Assembly: GCF_021699195.1 (NCBI RefSeq)
Contig: NZ_SSXE01000096.1
Span: forward strand, 1 to 35,232
DNA from: Nonomuraea sp. MG754425
GTDB lineage: Bacteria > Actinomycetota > Actinomycetes > Streptosporangiales > Streptosporangiaceae
Length of the DNA stretch: 35,232 nt
Direction of reading: 5' to 3'
A model generated the notes under the pieces. That model was not told the origin of the DNA and searched no databases. It was given only the letters and a program-made list of their open reading frames with translations. The position numbers were made by a program, and so were the translations under genes. Shown here in pieces: positions 30,951-35,232 of the stretch (its first letter is position 1; each line of letters begins with the position of its first letter).

Positions 30951-31909
30951 GTCTGTGCCCTTCCCGTGGACTCTCGGACAATGAGGGCGGTGTCGAGGGT
31001 CACCGTCGCGCCCTCGCCTCCCGATTGCAGCAGCAGATCGACGGCCATCCGCCCCGCCTGCACGGCCGGCATGGCCACCGTGGTCAGCTTGGGCCGGTTG
31101 AGGCGGCCCGGCAGGATGTCGTCGAACCCGATCACACTTATCTGGTCTGGTACCCCTATCTCCATCGCCGACAGCCCTTCGACGAGGCCGAGCGCGACGA
31201 GGTCGTTGTAGGCGAGCACCGCGGTCGCGCCGCAGGCGGCCACCTCGGGGGCGACGGCCAGGCCGCCGGTCTCCGTGGGCTGGTTGGGGCCGAAGAAGAC
31301 CAGGTCGAGCCCGGTGGCCTCGGCGGCCACGCCCTGCATCTCGTTGCTGGTCCACGAGCCGATCGGCCCCGACACCAGCGCGATCCTGCGGTGGCCGAGC
31401 CCGGCCAGGTGGTCGAGGGCGAGCTTGGCGCCCTGGGCGACGTTCATGAGCACCGCGGGCATGCCCTTGATACGCCGGTTGACCACCACGAACGGCACGT
31501 CCTCGGCCAGCCGCTCGATCATCTTGTTCGACAGCCGGGGGCTGCACAGCAGGACGCCGTCCACCTGCTTGGTGAGGGTCCTGATCAGCTCTTCCTCGAC
31601 CCGCGGGTCCTCGTCGGTGTCGGCCACGAACACGTGGTAGTCCCGTCCCCTCGCCTGCGCCTGGGCGGCTTTGATGAGGGGCGGGAAGAACGGGTTGGAA
31701 ATGTCGGCCACGATCAGGCCCATGTTGTACGTGCGCCCGGTGGTCAGCGCCCTGGCCGCCCGGTTGGGCCGGTAGCCGAGATCGTCGGCGGCGGCCAGCA
31801 CGCGGCTCCTGGTGGCAGGATTGACCAGGTGCGGCGCGGAGAACGTCCGGGACACGGTGGACACGTGGACGCCGCAGGCGCGGGCCACGTCCTTGATCGT
31901 CGCCGCCAT
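30947..31909 (-). CDS. LacI-family transcriptional repressor
   Basis: A 320-residue repressor. N-terminal LacI helix-turn-helix: MAATIKDVARACGVHVSTVSR, with the hinge helix near NRAARALTTGRT. The sugar-binding core has IVADISNPFFPPLI and the family end VIGFDDILPGRLNRPKLTTV. ATG 31909 follows the strong site AAGGGAGG; an upstream extension to 31993 would run through the operators and is rejected. Two LacI-type operators flank its promoter, so it is very likely autoregulated. Gene order uronate dehydrogenase - lacI - galM suggests a hexuronate or derived sugar as inducer. Confidence 0.92.
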   Translation of the reverse strand: MAATIKDVARACGVHVSTVSRTFSAPHLVNPATRSRVLAAADDLGYRPNRAARALTTGRTYNMGLIVADISNPFFPPLIKAAQAQARGRDYHVFVADTDEDPRVEEELIRTLTKQVDGVLLCSPRLSNKMIERLAEDVPFVVVNRRIKGMPAVLMNVAQGAKLALDHLAGLGHRRIALVSGPIGSWTSNEMQGVAAEATGLDLVFFGPNQPTETGGLAVAPEVAACGATAVLAYNDLVALGLVEGLSAMEIGVPDQISVIGFDDILPGRLNRPKLTTVAMPAVQAGRMAVDLLLQSGGEGATVTLDTALIVRESTGRAQT

Positions 31910-31920
31910 CGCCGCCTCCC

Positions 31921-31936
31921 TTGCAAACGGTTGCCA
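31921..31936. promoter_or_regulatory. LacI-type operator O1
   Basis: TTGCAAACGGTTGCCA: GCAA and TTGC arms around a CpG centre, the classic LacI/CcpA-like pattern. It lies 12-27 bases before the lacI start and covers the expected transcription start, so binding would block initiation. Confidence 0.75.
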
Positions 31937-31941
31937 GACTA

Positions 31942-31975
31942 AACCTTGACCTTTGGGCCCTGTGCCGTCAAGGTT
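31942..31975. promoter_or_regulatory. lacI promoter inside a perfect 9-base inverted repeat
   Basis: AACCTTGAC (31942-31950) and GTCAAGGTT (31967-31975) are exact inverted copies around a 16-base spacer with GGGCCC (31955-31960) near its middle. On the minus strand TTGACG (31971-31966) and AAGGTT (31947-31942) give -35 and -10 boxes 18 bases apart, transcribing lacI. By symmetry TTGACC (31946-31951) and AAGGTT (31970-31975) are an equivalent pair on the plus strand. Confidence 0.5.
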
Positions 31976-31976
31976 C

Positions 31977-31993
31977 TTGCAACCGGTTGCCAA
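31977..31993. promoter_or_regulatory. LacI-type operator O2
   Basis: TTGCAACCGGTTGCCAA contains the perfect 12-base palindrome GCAACCGGTTGC (31979-31990). It lies just upstream of the -35 box of lacI. Its centre is 56 bases from that of O1, so a LacI dimer pair could bracket or loop the promoter. Confidence 0.78.
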
Positions 31994-32053
31994 GGAGTCA
32001 CGCGAGACGGGCCGCCTCTCCGGGGCACTGGCCCAGCGTGGAGGCGGGGGCTG

Positions 32054-32857
32054 TCACCATTTGCCGCCGAGTTCGTTCAGCGTGAACACGCCGCCGGCGC
32101 GGTCGTGCAGCGGCTCCGACAGGTCGGGCTCGCCCTGCTCGGCGATGAGGGCGGCGGCGAAGGGCTCGGAGGAGTCGCGCGAGTCGAACCCGATCGCCTT
32201 GGCCTCCTCCAGCGACCACCAGCGGCGGGGGTTGTCGGAGACGCCCCACACGACGTGGTAGCCGCTCGCCGCGAGCCCCGCCTCGACCAGGCCGGTCAGG
32301 TCGTCCGCGGAGATCCACGTGGCCAGGCCGCGGGTGTCTGCCGGACCCTCGTTGCAGGTGCCCAGGCGGACAACGGTGACGTTCATCCCGAAACGGTCGT
32401 GGTAAAGGCTGCCGAGGGCCTCCATGACGACCTTGCTGACCCCGTAGAACGTGTCAGGACGCGGAAAGGCGTAGTCGGGCAGGTCCGCCCCCGACTCCGG
32501 CCGGGGGTGGAAACCGGCCGCGTGGTGGCTGCCCATCAGCACGACCTGCCCGACGCCCGCCTCACGCGCCGCCTCCAGCAGCACCTGCGTGCCGTTGATG
32601 TTGGCGTGCACGATGTCGGCCCAGGGATGCTCCCGGCTCTGGCCGCCCAGATGCAGGACGGCGTCCACGCCCTTCATCGCCTCGGCCATGGCCTGCGCGT
32701 CGGCCAGGTCGGCCGTCACCCATTCCTCACCCGGCCCGAGGTCAACGGGATCGAGCGGGTGAATATCGGAAAGCCGCAGCGTACGGCCCTCTTTCGCGAG
32801 ACGCGGGCGCAGCAGCGTCCCGACCTTTCCAGCGGCCCCTGTCATGAGAATGCGCAT
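32054..32857 (-). CDS. udh: Uronate dehydrogenase (NAD-dependent, SDR type)
   Basis: A 267-residue short-chain dehydrogenase/epimerase-fold protein. The Rossmann motif TGAAGKVG (6-13), SHHAAGFHP region, and the catalytic pair Tyr138/Lys142 (YGVSK) are present. Length and segments such as LRLSDIHPLDP, LHLGGQSREHPW and VVWGVSDNPRRWWS closely resemble bacterial uronate dehydrogenase (EC 1.1.1.203), which oxidises D-galacturonate or D-glucuronate to aldarolactones. ATG 32857 has no Shine-Dalgarno, and a stop codon precedes it by two codons, so the mRNA may be leaderless; ATG 32845 is less likely. Transcribed away from the sugar importer and ahead of lacI and galM. A sugar-nucleotide epimerase role is less likely. 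Confidence 0.85.
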   Translation of the reverse strand: MRILMTGAAGKVGTLLRPRLAKEGRTLRLSDIHPLDPVDLGPGEEWVTADLADAQAMAEAMKGVDAVLHLGGQSREHPWADIVHANINGTQVLLEAAREAGVGQVVLMGSHHAAGFHPRPESGADLPDYAFPRPDTFYGVSKVVMEALGSLYHDRFGMNVTVVRLGTCNEGPADTRGLATWISADDLTGLVEAGLAASGYHVVWGVSDNPRRWWSLEEAKAIGFDSRDSSEPFAAALIAEQGEPDLSEPLHDRAGGVFTLNELGGKW

Positions 32858-32992
32858 GCATCATGATGTACACGAATCTGACTGAAATTCACATCCTTGA
32901 ATATTGACCGTGAGCCATGCCACTAGTTACGTTCGCAGGCACACATCCAAGTCTTCGACTCACGTCCATGTATGTGAACAGGAGGCGGTCTG
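32858..32992. promoter_or_regulatory. Divergent promoter region, udh / sugar importer
   Basis: 135 bases, clearly more A/T-rich than its surroundings. CATCATGATG (32859-32868) is a perfect 10-base palindrome touching the udh start, a candidate operator. AGGAGG (32980-32985) is the ribosome binding site of the importer lipoprotein gene. No copy of the LacI operator seen at 31921 or 31977 occurs here, so a different regulator may control this promoter. Confidence 0.45.
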
Positions 32993-34303
32993 ATGTCACG
33001 TCGTCTGCTGGGAGTCGCGATCATGACGACTCTGGCCGTTGGACTGACAGGCTGCGGTTCCGGGGATACATCAGGTTCGGACAACACTCTGGAGATCTGG
33101 ATCAGGCAGGCGCCGGATTCCGACTCCGCCAAGACCGCCAAGAAGCTCGCTGATGCCTTTACCAAGGCCAGTGGGGTGCAAACGAAAGTCGTCGCCCTGT
33201 TCGACGACTTCGAGACCAAGCTGAACCAGCAGGCGGCACAGAAACAGCTTCCCGACATCGTCATCAACGACACCGCCCAACTCGGCAACATGCAGAGCCA
33301 GGGCTGGCTCCAGGAGATCGACAAAGCCTCGCTGACCGGCGGCGACTCGCTGGCCGAGACCGCGTGGAAGGCCGCCACGGGCAGCGACGGCAAATACTAC
33401 GCCGCGCCGTTCTCCGCCCAGTCGTTCGCACTGATCGTGCGTAAGGACTGGCGCGAGAAGGTGCGGATGGAACCGCCCGCCACCTGGGAGGACCTCGCCA
33501 AGCTGGCCGTCGCCTTCACCGAGCAGGACCCCGACGGCAACGGCCAGAAGGACACCGCCGGCTTCGTCGCCCCCGCCGGCACCAAGCGCGGCTACGCCTC
33601 CTGGTACGCCTCCTCGCTCATCTACGCCAACGGCGGCGACTTCATCAAGTCCGTCGGGGGCGGCAAGTACGCCGCCGCGGTGAACGACCCCAAGACCGTC
33701 GAAGCCGTCCAGTACCTGCAGGACCAGTTCTGCAAGACCAAGACCGTCAACCCCGGCGCCGTCAGCAACGACACGACCGTCACGCACGAGGTGTTCGAGA
33801 AGGGCCAGGGCGGCATCTATCTGGTCGGCCCGTACGTGCTGGCCCGGTTCGTCAACAGCGTCGGCACCGACAAGATCGAGGTCCTGCCGGTGCCCAAGGG
33901 CCCGTCCGGCGGACCCGGCACCCTCGGCGAGGGCGAGAACGTCTACCTCATGGCCGGCTCCCAGCACAAGGACGTGCAGAAGAAGTTCGCCGAGTTCGCG
34001 ATCTCCCCCGAAGGCCAGCGCATCGGCATGAACAAGGACGCGAACGGCGCCATCGTCCGCCTCCCCGTCAACACCACGGTGGACATGTCCGCCGAGCGCG
34101 CGGACCCGCGCTGGAAGGTGTTCCAGGAGTCGTACGCGAACGCCGTCTACGCCCCGCCGGTGCCGAACTGGGCGCCGATCCGCCAGACCTCCGCGGACAC
34201 CATCAACGCCGTCTGGGCCAACTGCTCGGCCGACGTCAAGACGGCGATGGATGAGCTCAACACCAAGCTCACCCAGGAACTGCAGAGCCAGAAAGCGTCA
34301 TGA
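32993..34303 (+). CDS. Sugar ABC transporter substrate-binding lipoprotein (SBP family 1)
   Basis: A 436-residue binding protein with signal peptide and lipobox LTGC (Cys21). The mature part has NTLEIWIRQAPDSDS, PDIVINDTAQLGNM and KYYAAPFSAQSFALIVRKDW, typical of CUT1 binding proteins. DPDGNGQKD (179-187) is an EF-hand-like calcium loop (Asp179, Asp181, Asn183, Asp187), known from several sugar-binding proteins. ATG 32993 has a perfect AGGAGG seven bases upstream. Its stop overlaps the permease start (ATGA). Neighbouring uronate dehydrogenase suggests a hexuronate or uronate-containing oligosaccharide as ligand; inferred. Confidence 0.91.
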   Translation: MSRRLLGVAIMTTLAVGLTGCGSGDTSGSDNTLEIWIRQAPDSDSAKTAKKLADAFTKASGVQTKVVALFDDFETKLNQQAAQKQLPDIVINDTAQLGNMQSQGWLQEIDKASLTGGDSLAETAWKAATGSDGKYYAAPFSAQSFALIVRKDWREKVRMEPPATWEDLAKLAVAFTEQDPDGNGQKDTAGFVAPAGTKRGYASWYASSLIYANGGDFIKSVGGGKYAAAVNDPKTVEAVQYLQDQFCKTKTVNPGAVSNDTTVTHEVFEKGQGGIYLVGPYVLARFVNSVGTDKIEVLPVPKGPSGGPGTLGEGENVYLMAGSQHKDVQKKFAEFAISPEGQRIGMNKDANGAIVRLPVNTTVDMSAERADPRWKVFQESYANAVYAPPVPNWAPIRQTSADTINAVWANCSADVKTAMDELNTKLTQELQSQKAS

Positions 34304-35229
34304 CCTCCACCCTCGCCCCGGCGTCGCGCCGGACGGCGAGCCCCGGCCACCCGCCGAAATCGGCGCGGTGGCGGGGGCCGCTGATCGCCTGGCTGTTCCT
34401 GGCGCCCGCGCTGCTGCTCTTCCTGTACTTCAAGTTCATCCCGATGTTCGTCGGGTTGTGGAAGAGCCTGTTCAAGGTCCAGACGTTCCTCGGTGACGAG
34501 TGGGTCGGCTTCCAGAACTACCAGACGATCATCTCCGACTCCGAGTTCGGCGCGGCCATCTGGCACAGCATCGTGCTGGCCCTGGGCACCACGATCGGCT
34601 CCATCGTGCTCGGCCTCGTCCTGGCCCTGCTCATCGAGGGGCCGGCCCGCTACCTGTGGTTCGTCAGGACCGCGGCCTTCCTGCCGGTCGTCACCACCAT
34701 GGCGGCCGTGGCCGAGGTGTGGCGGATCATGTTCCACCCCGCCGACAGCGGGATGCTCAACATCGTGATCGGCTGGGCCGGCATCGGCCCGCAGCCCTGG
34801 CTGGGCAGCGAGGACTCCTCGTTGTGGTCGATCATGCTGATGAGCATCTGGCGCGGGACGCCGTACGACATGATGATCTTCCTGGCCGGACTGGTCGGCG
34901 TCGACCGCTCCCTCTACGAGGCCGCCGCCGTGGACGGGGCCTCCACCTGGCGCCGCCTGCGGCACATCACGCTGCCGGCGCTGCGGCCGGTGTTCTGGAT
35001 CCTGTTCACCCTCGCCGCCATCCGCGGGCTGCGCGTGTTCGTCGAGGTGTACGTGCTCACCAACGGCGGGCCGAACGGGTCGTCCGAGGTGCTGATGACC
35101 TTGATCTACAAGCTCGGGTTCCAGAAGAACGAGTTGGGGGTGGCTTCGGCGGGCGGGATCGTGCTGTTCCTGGCGACGCTGGCGCTGACGGTGATCGTGC
35201 AGTTGCTGCGAAGGAGGCAGTCAACATGA
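34300..35229 (+). CDS. Sugar ABC transporter permease (MalF/UgpA type)
   Basis: A 309-residue membrane protein with a short Ser/Pro-rich N terminus, six hydrophobic segments and the EAA loop YEAAAVDGASTWRRLRHI. First helix is WLFLAPALLLFLYFKFIPMFV. Starts by ATGA overlap with the lipoprotein gene and ends by ATGA overlap with the next start at 35226. It forms the channel with a MalG-type partner, of which only the start is in the window. Confidence 0.93.
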   Translation: MTSTLAPASRRTASPGHPPKSARWRGPLIAWLFLAPALLLFLYFKFIPMFVGLWKSLFKVQTFLGDEWVGFQNYQTIISDSEFGAAIWHSIVLALGTTIGSIVLGLVLALLIEGPARYLWFVRTAAFLPVVTTMAAVAEVWRIMFHPADSGMLNIVIGWAGIGPQPWLGSEDSSLWSIMLMSIWRGTPYDMMIFLAGLVGVDRSLYEAAAVDGASTWRRLRHITLPALRPVFWILFTLAAIRGLRVFVEVYVLTNGGPNGSSEVLMTLIYKLGFQKNELGVASAGGIVLFLATLALTVIVQLLRRRQST

Positions 35230-35232
35230 TCC
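35226..35232 (+). CDS. Start of the next gene, probable MalG-type permease (truncated by window end)
   Basis: Only seven bases are present: ATG ATC C. The ATG overlaps the previous stop (ATGA) and is preceded by AAGGAGG (35211-35217), a strong ribosome binding site. Identity as the second sugar permease is inferred only from the usual gene order. Confidence 0.5.

Noticed and set aside
1..35232. Mobile elements, phage, CRISPR or RNA genes
   Set aside because: No transposase, integrase, terminal inverted repeats, regularly spaced repeats, or tRNA/rRNA-like sequences were found on either strand.

Overview
The window is a 35 kb piece of a high-GC actinobacterial chromosome. The evidence is strong G/C third-position bias, many GTG/TTG starts, several likely leaderless genes, and a ftsK - rodZ-like - rimO - pgsA - cinA - clgR block typical of actinomycetes. 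Frequent AGG arginine codons and the sporulating-actinomycete style regulators suggest a Streptosporangiales-like organism (for example Nonomuraea), but that is inference. I see no rRNA, tRNA, insertion sequence, integrase, phage gene or CRISPR array. No stretch longer than about 290 bases lacks a gene.

Region 1 (1-8763): a FadR-type GntR repressor is followed by a complete dipeptide/oligopeptide ABC importer (lipoprotein, two permeases, two ATPases, all overlapping by a few bases). Next come a cytoplasmic gamma-glutamyltranspeptidase-like Ntn hydrolase and a TauE/SafE membrane exporter. A GTATAC-centred motif lies before the regulator, before the transporter, and in inverted orientation inside the binding-protein gene. 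The set reads as uptake and internal cleavage of a gamma-glutamyl or similar peptide, with export of a small sulfur-containing or anionic product.

Region 2 (8803-17805): a sugar ABC importer (lipoprotein plus two permeases, no ATPase gene) and a NagZ-type GH3 beta-N-acetylhexosaminidase are flanked by two paralogous ROK repressors. The first ROK gene is followed on its own strand by a VanX-like D-Ala-D-Ala dipeptidase and then by a YbdK-type carboxylate-amine ligase. The combination suggests salvage of cell-wall (muropeptide/amino-sugar) fragments; that is a hypothesis.

Region 3 (17977-26057): an Rrf2 regulator without cysteines and an Fpg/Nei DNA glycosylase face the minus-strand housekeeping block clgR, cinA C-domain, pgsA, rimO, rodZ-like and ftsK.

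Region 4 (26051-30027): a PtpB-like tyrosine phosphatase, a response regulator with a helical tail, and, divergent from it, a multidomain HATPase-PAS-GAF-PP2C phosphatase. These look like signalling genes of the partner-switching kind.

Region 5 (30012-35232): on the minus strand, uronate dehydrogenase, a LacI repressor and an aldose 1-epimerase. Divergent from them, a sugar ABC importer begins (lipoprotein, permease, and the first bases of a second permease cut by the window end). This looks like a hexuronate uptake and oxidation locus. The lacI promoter sits inside a near-symmetric nest of inverted repeats.
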